Shown here piece by piece: positions 18,567 through 26,437 of a stretch of 64,000 nt of DNA; position 1 is the first letter of the stretch, and each line of letters opens with the position of its first letter. Under the pieces are notes generated by a model. That model ran no database searches. It had not been told where the DNA came from and saw nothing but the letters and a program-made list of their open reading frames with translations. The position numbers and the translations under genes are program-made. Source of the DNA: DASRFR01 sp035651455 (GTDB taxonomy: Bacteria > Acidobacteriota > Terriglobia > Terriglobales > Acidobacteriaceae); contig DASRFR010000007.1 of NCBI GenBank assembly GCA_035651455.1, positions 20,851 through 84,850 on the forward strand. Direction: 5' to 3'.

Positions 18567-19649
18567 ATGACAAGACGTACCACTGCTTTGCTTGCTGCTC
18601 TCACCCTGGTGTGTTTGGCCGGCTTTGCCCTCGCCCAGAATGCGCAATCGCCCCGGCCCATGTTCGCTACCATCCCCCCTCACTCGTATTACACGGTGAA
18701 ACCGCCCGCCACCAACCTCGCCCAGTGGAATGGCAGCTACAACATCCACGGCACCACGGTGCGTTTCACCATGGTCGGCGGTGATCCTCGCAAAACCAAC
18801 ACCACCACCACCATTCCCGTTTTCATCATCCCGGTGAAGATGGTTTATGGATCGAGCAACGGCAACATGACCTTCGATCCCACGCTCACCTCCAACTTCG
18901 GCACCATGAGCGCGCAGCAGGTTCTGACCAGCTCGCCCCTGCTCACCTCCAGCGTTGATTTCGTGCAAGGCGGCGTGGACCTGGGCCAGACCCAGTACAT
19001 TGACGCCTATCAGCGCGGCAACTTCTGGAAGTTCGTGAAGGTCAACACCAACCATCACGACGTGCTGGGAACTCCGACCATTCTGCCCACGCAAACGATC
19101 ACCGTCACCTCTTCGCAGGGTTCGGTCATCACCAATCCGTTCCTGCCCGGCAAGAAAGTCGGCACCATGGACATCAACGCCTTCGACGCCAAGCTGCAGG
19201 GCTTCCTGGCTTCCCTGACGCAGATCACTCCCAACAGCCTTCCCATCTTCATCAACTACGACGTATACCTGACCTCCGGCGGATGCTGCATCGGCGGCTA
19301 TCACAGCGCCAACGGCAGCGCTCCCAGCGGACAGACCTACGCCTACACCACCCTGGTTGACCAGGGCAACGGCGTGTTCTCGCAAGACACCGCTGCCGCC
19401 GCCCACGAAATCGGCGAGTGGATGGATGATCCCTTCATCAGCAACTTCGTGCCTTGCCTCGACAACAGCATCATGGAAAACGGTGATCCGCTGGTGCTCG
19501 ATGACCACGCCTATCCCGTCGGTGGCTTCACCTATCACCTGCAGGACCTGGTCTTCATCAGCTACTTCGGCGGACCCAGAACTCTTCCGGTCAACAACTG
19601 GCTGAGTTTCCAGAACGACGAAAAGAGCCAGTGCCCGGGATTGCCGTAA
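18567..19649 (+). CDS. Secreted protein with HExxE motif, possible metalloprotease
   Basis: A 360-residue protein with a signal peptide (TTALLAALTLVCLAGFALAQ). Its core carries AAAHEIGEWMDDPF (about residues 277-290), an HExxE arrangement followed by DP. This resembles secreted proteins in which a His-Glu pair binds zinc, though no third ligand can be fixed by eye. Cysteines occur at GGCCIGG, at VPCLDNS and near the C terminus. A strong hairpin follows the gene. Zinc protease activity is an inference; an uncharacterised secreted protein is the safe reading. Confidence 0.7.
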   Translation: MTRRTTALLAALTLVCLAGFALAQNAQSPRPMFATIPPHSYYTVKPPATNLAQWNGSYNIHGTTVRFTMVGGDPRKTNTTTTIPVFIIPVKMVYGSSNGNMTFDPTLTSNFGTMSAQQVLTSSPLLTSSVDFVQGGVDLGQTQYIDAYQRGNFWKFVKVNTNHHDVLGTPTILPTQTITVTSSQGSVITNPFLPGKKVGTMDINAFDAKLQGFLASLTQITPNSLPIFINYDVYLTSGGCCIGGYHSANGSAPSGQTYAYTTLVDQGNGVFSQDTAAAAHEIGEWMDDPFISNFVPCLDNSIMENGDPLVLDDHAYPVGGFTYHLQDLVFISYFGGPRTLPVNNWLSFQNDEKSQCPGLP

Positions 19650-19667
19650 CCCTCGGCAGGCGACAGC

Positions 19668-19703
19668 AAAAAGCCCGTTTCTCTCTCGGAAGCGGGCTTT
19701 CTT
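19668..19703 (+). terminator. Rho-independent terminator after the secreted HExxE gene
   Basis: AAAAGCCCG and CGGGCTTTC arms with a 13-nt loop, A-rich before and T-rich after, lying 20 nt beyond the stop codon. Confidence 0.8.
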
Positions 19704-19747
19704 CTTTACGAATTTCTCGGCGGAAGTTCCCGTCTGGCGGAGCGCGC

Positions 19748-20257
19748 CTAAGCGCCCGCGCCAAGTCTTTGTGGCGGGTGATCCATGCGCGCATGGTCCA
19801 CATGATGTGGCAGGAGTACGACTGCAGCCGCCGCCGTCGAATCCGAGCAGGCATCCTTCAGTTTGCAGATGGTGCACATCAGCTCGGCCATCGTGGTCCT
19901 TTGCTTTTTACGCAGCGCTGCCATCTCTTGTCGCAGAGCGCGAGATTGCAGAATAGTTTCCCGCAGGTCCGCGCGGCACTGCAGCGGTTCTGAAACCAAC
20001 GGCGACTGTAGGAATCCATGCGCCCTTGCGGTTTGCATCCAGCCATCAATCTCAGGGGCATTGGCAATGACAGGTGCTCGCGGGCCGGTCCCCAGGCGCC
20101 GCACCGGAAGACCCATTCTCTCCCAGCGCTGAACTGTCCTCACCCCGCGGTTAAGATAACTTGCAATTTCTTTCCACGAATTCAACAACCCGGGTTTCTG
20201 CTCGCACATAAAATCGTCCCCCATCAAGGGTACGGACTTGCCTGGCTTGACCTTCAC
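19748..20257 (-). CDS. HTH regulator of the SWKEIA/RTVQRWE family (copy A)
   Basis: A 169-residue protein with an N-terminal winged-helix/MerR-like DNA-binding domain (LNSWKEIASYLNRGVRTVQR at about residues 25-44, then WERMGLPVRR). The C-terminal half is helical and contains a CTICKLKDAC cluster that could bind a metal. The GTG at 20257 has GAGGGG just upstream; ATG 20224 is an alternative. It is divergent from the CheB-CheR fusion, with start regions only about 100 nt apart, so it may control that operon. Paralogues lie at 24216 and 33079. The family is common in Acidobacteria; no target is known to me. Confidence 0.8.
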   Translation of the reverse strand: MKVKPGKSVPLMGDDFMCEQKPGLLNSWKEIASYLNRGVRTVQRWERMGLPVRRLGTGPRAPVIANAPEIDGWMQTARAHGFLQSPLVSEPLQCRADLRETILQSRALRQEMAALRKKQRTTMAELMCTICKLKDACSDSTAAAAVVLLPHHVDHARMDHPPQRLGAGA

Positions 20258-20357
20258 GTGCCCCTCACTCTTGCCCTTGCGCTTTCACAATACTATAGTG
20301 CTCCTGCGAAATGTCCAGCGAGTTCCTGACCGTTGTGCCGATTCTGCAGACACTTTC

Positions 20358-23042
20358 ATGAGGCGCAAACACCGCAACGCCAAGCAGAACAACAAGAGAC
20401 CTCGCCTTGCGCGAAAGGCACGACGAATTCTCGACGGCAACAATCAATCGGACTTGCGCACGCAGGTCTCGGACGGCAAGCAAACACCCGCGTTCCCGGT
20501 CGTTGGCGTTGGCGCATCCGCCGGGGGACTGCAGGCTTTCACCGAGTTGCTGAAAGCTTTGCCGCCAGATCCTGAAATGGCATTCGTCCTGGTCGCTCAC
20601 CTCGATCCTACTCATGAGAGCGCGATGACCGAACTATTGTCTCGCGCCACCAAGATGCGAGTTCTCCAGGTTTCCGATGGCATGCCGCTTAAGCCGAACC
20701 ACGTTTACGTGATTCCGCCCGATAAGGACATGACCATCTCCGACAGCGCACTGCGCCTGGCCAGACGAGACCGTTCCGGCACCGTTCATATGCCGATCGA
20801 TCGCTTCTTTCGTTCCCTGGCCTCGGAAATGCACGGCAGAGCCATCGGAGTCGTCCTCTCCGGGACCGCCTCAGATGGCACGTTGGGAGTTGCCGCCATC
20901 AAAAGCGAAGGCGGCTTTACCATCGCGCAGGATGCTTCCGCCAAGTGGACCGGGATGCCAAACAGCGCGATTTCTTCCGGCTGTATTGACCTGGTGTTGC
21001 CGCCCGCGAGAATCGCCGAAGAACTGACCCGCATTCGCGAGCACCCGTACGTATCCAAGCCCAGGCTCGTGGAACATGAACCGGTGAGGCATGATCGAAG
21101 CGCCAACCTGGCTCAACTGTTCCGCATTATCAAGCAGGTCTGTCACGCCGACTTCGCCCATTACAAACCGGCGACCATCCGCCGCCGTATTTTGCGGCGC
21201 ATGGCTTTGCGCAACATCGAGAACTTGAGTGATTACGTCAGGCTCCTGCAGCAGGACTTGAAGGAGGTGGAGTCTCTCTACCAGGACATTCTCATCAACG
21301 TGACCAGCTTCTTCCGCGATCCTGAATCCTTTCAGGCTCTGCGCGAGTTGGCATATCCCTCCATCCTCAAAGACCGCGCTATCTCCGACACCGTTCGTAT
21401 CTGGGTTCCCGGGTGCTCCACTGGGGAAGAAGCTTACTCGCATGCCATATCCTTTCTGGAATACGTGAGTGAAGTTCGCGCCGGTGTCTCGGTGCAGATC
21501 TTCGCCACCGACCTCTCGGTCAGCGCGGTCCGCAAAGCGCGGGTCGGAGTTTACAAGGACAATATCCTTGCCGACGTCTCACCCGAACGGATCAAGCGCT
21601 TCTTCACCAAGGTCCAGGGTGGGTACCAGATCAGCAAAGCGGTTCGCGACATGTGCGTGTTTGCCAATCAGAATGTGTTCAGCGATCCGCCTTTTTCCCA
21701 TGTAGATCTCCTAAGCTGCCGCAACGTGCTGATCTACCTGAGTCAGGTTCTCCAGAAACGAGTGATTCCAATTTTTCACTATGCCCTGCGTCGCGGAGGG
21801 TTCCTGATGGTAGGCAACACCGAGGGTTTGCTCGGGACCGGAGCGGAACTGTTTGAACTGGTGCACAAGAAACATAAGATCTATCGCAAAAGACCTGTGG
21901 CGTCGCCGGTCGCCTTTGGGGCCGCCCCCGAACGACTCGACGCTCGTGCCAACATTGCTGAACCCCTGCCGGCTGTGCCTGCTGCCGAACCGGCGCGCTC
22001 GCCGGTTGAACTGCAGCGCGAAGCCGACCGGCTGCTCTTGAGCCGCTACGCGCCCGCCGCGGTTGTGGTCAGCTCTGACTTCGAATTGCTCCAGACCCGC
22101 GGCCAAGCCAATCGCTACCTGGAGATGCCTTCCGGCAAAGCCACCCTCAACCTTCTGAAAATGGTAAAGCCCGGGTTGCTGTTTGAGTTGCAAAAAGCTT
22201 TGGACGAAGCCGAGAAAACCACTCAGCCGGTGCGCAAAGAAAACCTGCAAATCGAATCCGACGGAACCTTCACGAACCTCGATATCGAAGTCGTGCCTTT
22301 CCATGCGCCTCATAACCCGGTCCACAGCTATCTGATTATTTTTGAGGATTCCGACGCGACCTCAAAATTCGCGGGGCAGAGGCAAGCTGACAGGCCGGAA
22401 CCCGAAGATGTGAAAGAAAAATTGGTCGCTCAGCTCAAGCAGGAACTGGTGGCCACCAAGGAATATCAGCAATCCATGATTGAGGCGCTGGAGGCCAGCA
22501 ACGAAGAGCTGCAATCTGCCAACGAGGAAATTCAGTCCGGCAACGAAGAGCTGCAAAGCACCAATGAAGAGCTGCAGACATCGAAGGAGGAATTGGAGTC
22601 GGCCAACGAGGAACTTAATACCGTCAACGAGGAGATGCAGCATCGTAATTACCAGCTGGCCCAGGCAAATAACGATCTTCTCAACCTCCTGGCCAGTGTC
22701 AACCTGCCGATTCTCATGCTGGGTTCCGATTTAACCGTCCGCCGCTTTACCCCCCAGGCCGAGGAAGTGTTCGGCCTTGCCCCTTCCGATTTAGGCAGGC
22801 TCTTCGTCCATGTGCGGCTCAAGCTGCATGTGCCCGATTTCGAGCGCCTTATGCTCGAAGTGATACGGGACGAGAGGCCGCGTGAGCGGGAGTTTGCTTC
22901 TGGCAAAACTTGGTACCGTATCCGCATCACACCCTACCGCACGACTGATAGCAAGGTCGAAGGTGTCGTGGCTGCCCTGTTCGACATCACCGACTTTCGA
23001 AACCGGCCTGCAGAACGGACCAGACGCAGCAAGACCCGTTAG
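20358..23042 (+). CDS. CheB-CheR fusion with coiled coil and PAS domains
   Basis: An 894-residue fusion. The CheB methylesterase domain comes first (about residues 45-230): Ser54 in GVGASAGGLQAF, His in VAHLDP and Asp in LSGTASDGTLG form the triad. The CheR methyltransferase follows (about 240-510), with TSFFRDPESF and the SAM motif VPGCSTGEEAYSHAI. Next come a PAS-like segment (about 560-680), a heptad coiled coil of 'NEELQS' repeats (about 690-775) and a final PAS domain. There is no receiver or kinase domain. ATG 20358 is the likeliest start but lacks a clear ribosome site; the frame is open to 20238. A second CheB follows 42 nt downstream. Confidence 0.88.
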   Translation: MRRKHRNAKQNNKRPRLARKARRILDGNNQSDLRTQVSDGKQTPAFPVVGVGASAGGLQAFTELLKALPPDPEMAFVLVAHLDPTHESAMTELLSRATKMRVLQVSDGMPLKPNHVYVIPPDKDMTISDSALRLARRDRSGTVHMPIDRFFRSLASEMHGRAIGVVLSGTASDGTLGVAAIKSEGGFTIAQDASAKWTGMPNSAISSGCIDLVLPPARIAEELTRIREHPYVSKPRLVEHEPVRHDRSANLAQLFRIIKQVCHADFAHYKPATIRRRILRRMALRNIENLSDYVRLLQQDLKEVESLYQDILINVTSFFRDPESFQALRELAYPSILKDRAISDTVRIWVPGCSTGEEAYSHAISFLEYVSEVRAGVSVQIFATDLSVSAVRKARVGVYKDNILADVSPERIKRFFTKVQGGYQISKAVRDMCVFANQNVFSDPPFSHVDLLSCRNVLIYLSQVLQKRVIPIFHYALRRGGFLMVGNTEGLLGTGAELFELVHKKHKIYRKRPVASPVAFGAAPERLDARANIAEPLPAVPAAEPARSPVELQREADRLLLSRYAPAAVVVSSDFELLQTRGQANRYLEMPSGKATLNLLKMVKPGLLFELQKALDEAEKTTQPVRKENLQIESDGTFTNLDIEVVPFHAPHNPVHSYLIIFEDSDATSKFAGQRQADRPEPEDVKEKLVAQLKQELVATKEYQQSMIEALEASNEELQSANEEIQSGNEELQSTNEELQTSKEELESANEELNTVNEEMQHRNYQLAQANNDLLNLLASVNLPILMLGSDLTVRRFTPQAEEVFGLAPSDLGRLFVHVRLKLHVPDFERLMLEVIRDERPREREFASGKTWYRIRITPYRTTDSKVEGVVAALFDITDFRNRPAERTRRSKTR

Positions 23043-23084
23043 CCTCGCCGGTTGCACAATCAGCCGGATGCGGAGGTCTGCCCC

Positions 23085-24071
23085 ATGCCGACTGGAGAAA
23101 CTCCCTGCAAAGTCATCGTCATTGGCGGCTCACAAGGTGCAATTGAGGCGCTTCTGCAGCTTGTCCCCAGCCTGCCTGCCGGCCTGCCGGCCGCGATCGG
23201 ACTTGTCGTTCACGTTCCGGTTGACGCCGACAGCTACCTTCCCAACATCTTGCGGCGCCGGAGTCCCATTCCCGCGGATCACGCGCGTGATGGAGAAGCC
23301 ATCGAGGCTGGGCGCATTTACATCGCGCCTCCCAATCACCACCTGACCCTCGAGCGCCACACCGTCCGGGTAACCCGGGGACCCAGGGAGAATCGCCATC
23401 GGCCCGCCATTGACCCTCTTTTTCGCAGCGCCGCCCGCAGCTTCGGCCCGCGCGTCATTGCCGTGTTGCTGAGCGGCAACCTCGATGATGGCGCAGCCGG
23501 CACCCTGGCAGTTCGAACCCGGGGCGGCATCAGTATCGTGCAGGACCCGAGCGACGCCCAGGTCAGCGAGATGCCGCAACGGGCCCTCGAATATGCCGGC
23601 GCGGACTACGTTCTTCCCGTGGCTGCAATCGCATCCAAGATCGTTGAATTGACCGAATCGCGAGGCGCTGCCATGAAAAAGAGGTCGAAGCCCGCCGATC
23701 CCTCCGCTTCCGAGGTCAGAAAGAACGAAGAATCCTCCTATGTCGGCGAGGGAAACGGAAGACCTTCAGTCTTTGCCTGCCCCGAATGCCATGGTGTCCT
23801 GTGGGAGGTCAAAGATAACAAGATGACCCGTTTCCGCTGTCGTGTTGGTCATGGATACACCGCATCTGCACTCAAGGGCGAACTGGATGTATCTTCCGAA
23901 AGGGCCTTGTGGGCTGCTATGCGGGCCCTGGAAGAAAAGGCCGCCATGACCCGGCGTATGATCGACTCCGGCTCAGGTCCCAAGCCGTACCTCGAACGGC
24001 TGGCGGAACAGGCGAAAGCCGATCTGGAGAACGCTCACATCATTCGCAAGATGATTTTCGCGCAAGAATAA
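23085..24071 (+). CDS. Stand-alone CheB methylesterase with C-terminal Cys/His module
   Basis: A 328-residue protein. Its N-terminal CheB domain has Ser16 in VIGGSQGAIEAL, His43 in VVHVPVDAD and Asp in LLSGNLDDGAAGTL, so the triad is intact, and there is no receiver domain. The C-terminal part contains CPECHG and RFRCRVGHGY, a plausible zinc-binding module, followed by helices. ATG 23085 has GGAGG 8 nt upstream; the open frame begins at 23052. Co-transcription with the CheB-CheR fusion is likely. Neither protein has CheA, CheW or a chemoreceptor nearby. Confidence 0.87.
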   Translation: MPTGETPCKVIVIGGSQGAIEALLQLVPSLPAGLPAAIGLVVHVPVDADSYLPNILRRRSPIPADHARDGEAIEAGRIYIAPPNHHLTLERHTVRVTRGPRENRHRPAIDPLFRSAARSFGPRVIAVLLSGNLDDGAAGTLAVRTRGGISIVQDPSDAQVSEMPQRALEYAGADYVLPVAAIASKIVELTESRGAAMKKRSKPADPSASEVRKNEESSYVGEGNGRPSVFACPECHGVLWEVKDNKMTRFRCRVGHGYTASALKGELDVSSERALWAAMRALEEKAAMTRRMIDSGSGPKPYLERLAEQAKADLENAHIIRKMIFAQE

Positions 24072-24215
24072 GTTCCCGCACAGTTTTCCTTCCCTAACTT
24101 GGCCCCTCTGCTCTGTTCTTAAGAACGTCAGACGTGGCGTTTTTTGGCGTATCTGGGGTCCGACAAAATTCGCTACGTTAAAAGCCGACAAACGAGTCCA
24201 TCTGAAGGTTCGGCT

Positions 24216-24635
24216 ATGTCTGACGAGATCCCGGTGCTGCCGTCGGCAGCTGCCAATGCTGAAATTCCCCAGGCGCAAATCCTGCGCTCGTGGAAAGAAG
24301 TGGCAGCGTATATGCGCCGCGGTATGCGCACCGTGCAGAGGTGGGAGAAGCATCTGGCGCTTCCCGTTCATCGCGTCGGAAATCGCGGCGAAGTATTCGC
24401 TTTCTCCTCTGAGATCGACGCATGGTTCCAGCGTTTCTCGGTCCCTTCTGACCCCGCGGATCACGAAATCAGGAACTGGAGAGAAATTGCCGAACAGGCA
24501 TCCCGCGAAGAAAATCCAGAAAAGTTGGTGCAACTCATCAACGAACTAACCCACCTGCTGCAGGAAGACGACGCCAAGTCGGACAAGAATAAGCTTCGTC
24601 ACCCCACCCCCGGCCCGCGCAACCCGGCTGCCTGA
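24216..24635 (+). CDS. HTH regulator of the SWKEIA/RTVQRWE family (copy B)
   Basis: A 139-residue protein whose DNA-binding domain (RSWKEVAAYMRRGMRTVQRW, about residues 25-44, then LALPVHRVGNRGEVFAFSSE) is closely similar to those at 19748 and 33079. The C-terminal part is an acidic helix with ENPEKLVQLINELTHLLQED. ATG 24216 is chosen because GAAGG lies 7 nt upstream. It follows the CheB gene on the same strand, so copies A and B bracket the CheB/CheR genes. Confidence 0.82.
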   Translation: MSDEIPVLPSAAANAEIPQAQILRSWKEVAAYMRRGMRTVQRWEKHLALPVHRVGNRGEVFAFSSEIDAWFQRFSVPSDPADHEIRNWREIAEQASREENPEKLVQLINELTHLLQEDDAKSDKNKLRHPTPGPRNPAA

Positions 24636-24717
24636 ATCTTCTGCCCGGGCTGAAATCCTGAGTTGCGCCGAAAGTCTGTTCAGTGACAACCATCAAACGC
24701 GGCGGTCCCTCGCGCTC

Positions 24718-24909
24718 TTATCTCCCGGGCGAGAATTCTCGCGTCCAAAGTTGCTTGACGATGACAACCATTGCCAGGGAAACGAACAGGTCAGCAAGAA
24801 AAGGGTGAGTGGGCCATATTCTGTCGAACAATCCGAACCACCAGCCGGCCGTTCCAAATACAGTCGCAATGATGGTGGCCATGAGCGTTCCATTGCTAAG
24901 AAGTTTCAT
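24718..24909 (-). CDS. Small two-helix membrane protein
   Basis: A 63-residue protein with two predicted membrane helices (ATIIATVFGTAGWWFGLF and FLADLFVSLAMVVIVKQL) and a short basic end. The frame is open upstream to 25110, but that part is not protein-like and approaches the tRNA. ATG 24909 has no strong ribosome site, and a TATAAC box lies 10 nt upstream. The function is unknown. Confidence 0.55.
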   Translation of the reverse strand: MKLLSNGTLMATIIATVFGTAGWWFGLFDRIWPTHPFLADLFVSLAMVVIVKQLWTREFSPGR

Positions 24910-25076
24910 AGTCTGCTTTGTTATACGCCGCGCGACCCAGGTTTGTTCCGGCGATTTTCGCTGGCTTGGCGATGCTACTTTCAGGTCAGCAGGGCATCCG
25001 CAGGACACTGAATCTGACACGACAATCAACTCGCAGCCTGCGATTGCATACAACGGGAAGTCACCTCTGAATTCGA

Positions 25077-25153
25077 TGGTAGCCCCGGGGTGACTCGAAC
25101 ACCCGACCAACGGTTTAGGAAACCGCTGCTCTATCCATCTGAGCTACGGGGCC
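25077..25153 (-). tRNA. tRNA-Arg (anticodon CCU)
   Basis: The minus strand folds as a cloverleaf: acceptor GGCCCCG, D arm with GCTC..GAGC, anticodon stem GCGGT/ACCGT around loop TTCCTAA (anticodon CCT), and T arm GGGTG-TTCGAGT-CACCC. The 3' CCA is encoded at 25077-25079. The gene is single, with no tRNA neighbours. Confidence 0.95.
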
Positions 25154-25423
25154 ACGGCGACTGATGCGATTATCTCATGGCAATCTCTCTTGCTATTTTG
25201 TCTGTGCCGCGAAGGGTGCCGAAAATTCGGCACTCCGCGTCGGCACGACTCGCACCTTGATTGTGGAACCCGTCTGCAATCTGCTCCGCATCCCGCGGTA
25301 CTAATCGGGAACACTTCAAAGATTTGTTGAACAAAGTTTGTAGTCAGACCGCAAGTTCCATGATAGCGTCCGAACTATCACCCATGTTTCCAACTTAAGT
25401 TCGCCACATCGCAGGTGGACACT
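25154..25423. other. Region between the tRNA and cytochrome genes
   Basis: About 270 nt that must hold the promoter of the cytochrome-porin operon and of the divergent tRNA. I see no gene, attachment-site repeat or integrase beside the tRNA. Confidence 0.45.
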
Positions 25424-26407
25424 ATGCCGCTCCAGCATTTCCGAAGGGCTAAGCCCGATGTCTCTTGCTCTCCTCTTTCCCGGTTTGCTCTTCATCTCGT
25501 CATCTTTTGTTCCTTAGTGGCGTGGAGTTCCTCCGTCGCTTTCACCGAAACCGACAAGGCCAAGCCGGACGAACATGCTGCTCCCTCCTCCGACTATGTC
25601 GGCTCCGATACCTGTAAGACTTGTCACGAAGACCTTGCCAAGCATTTCGAGCAGACCGCGCACTTCGCCACCATCCAGAACAAGAAGGCGACTGCGGCGC
25701 ACCAGGGATGCGAGGGTTGTCATGGTCCGGGCAAGGCGCACGTGGACGGCGGCGGCGACGTCTCGAAAATTATCAGCTTCAAGAATCTCAGCGGCGAGGA
25801 ATCCTCCAAGCGCTGCCTCGAGTGCCACTCGGGGGAGCACGAGCAGGGAAATTTTCTCCGTTCCTCCCACGCCAGCGCCGACGTCGGCTGCACCAGTTGC
25901 CACTCTCCTCACAAGGCCTGGAAGGAAAAGGCTCTGCTTACCGAGAAGCAGCCCCAGTTGTGCTACCAGTGTCACACCGAAACCCGCGCTGAGTTTGACC
26001 GTCCCTTCCGCCATCGCGTGAACCAGGGATTGATCGAGTGCGGCGATTGCCACAACCCGCATGGCGGAACCCACTCCACCCAGTTGCGGGCCAGCGCCGA
26101 CGAGGACCAGGTCTGCTACAAGTGCCACCGTGAGAAAAAGGGGCCATTTGTCTTCGAGCACCTGCCGGTGAAAACCGAGGGTTGTGTCAGTTGTCACATG
26201 CCGCACGGCTCGACTTCCCCGCGCCTTCTCAAGGTGGCCCAGGTCAATCAACTCTGCCTGCAATGTCACACGCTGGCGCTGAGTAACGTTCCTTCGCAGC
26301 CGCCGATTGGCCCGGCACACAACCAGGCTCAGAAGTATCAGGCATGCACCATGTGCCACGCGTTCATTCACGGCTCGAATTTCAGTGAAGTCTTTTTCAA
26401 GCCGTAG
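25424..26407 (+). CDS. Decaheme c-type cytochrome, MtrA/DmsE-like
   Basis: A 327-residue secreted protein with exactly ten CXXCH heme-binding motifs: CKTCH, CEGCH, CLECH, CTSCH, CYQCH, CGDCH, CYKCH, CVSCH, CLQCH and CTMCH. They are spread from about residue 63 to 315. The N-terminal hydrophobic segment (FALHLVIFCSLVAWSSSVAF) is the export signal. Size and heme count match the periplasmic MtrA/DmsE/PioA family that carries electrons through an outer-membrane barrel. ATG 25424 follows AGGTGG; GTG 25415 is possible. The barrel gene follows 30 nt downstream, so the two form an operon. No extracellular MtrC-type cytochrome is in the window. Confidence 0.92.
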   Translation: MPLQHFRRAKPDVSCSPLSRFALHLVIFCSLVAWSSSVAFTETDKAKPDEHAAPSSDYVGSDTCKTCHEDLAKHFEQTAHFATIQNKKATAAHQGCEGCHGPGKAHVDGGGDVSKIISFKNLSGEESSKRCLECHSGEHEQGNFLRSSHASADVGCTSCHSPHKAWKEKALLTEKQPQLCYQCHTETRAEFDRPFRHRVNQGLIECGDCHNPHGGTHSTQLRASADEDQVCYKCHREKKGPFVFEHLPVKTEGCVSCHMPHGSTSPRLLKVAQVNQLCLQCHTLALSNVPSQPPIGPAHNQAQKYQACTMCHAFIHGSNFSEVFFKP

Positions 26408-26437
26408 GTCCAGATGTTGGCATGGGGAGATACACTC

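Noticed and set aside
18372..19877. Minus-strand frame of 501 codons opposite the secreted HExxE gene
   Set aside because: The plus strand has signal peptide, ribosome site and terminator. The minus frame is Gly/Val/His-rich and passes through that terminator.
25077..25423. tRNA-Arg considered as an integration site for a genomic island carrying the cytochrome operon
   Set aside because: No integrase and no second copy of the tRNA 3' end are visible in the window; the downstream genes look native in composition.
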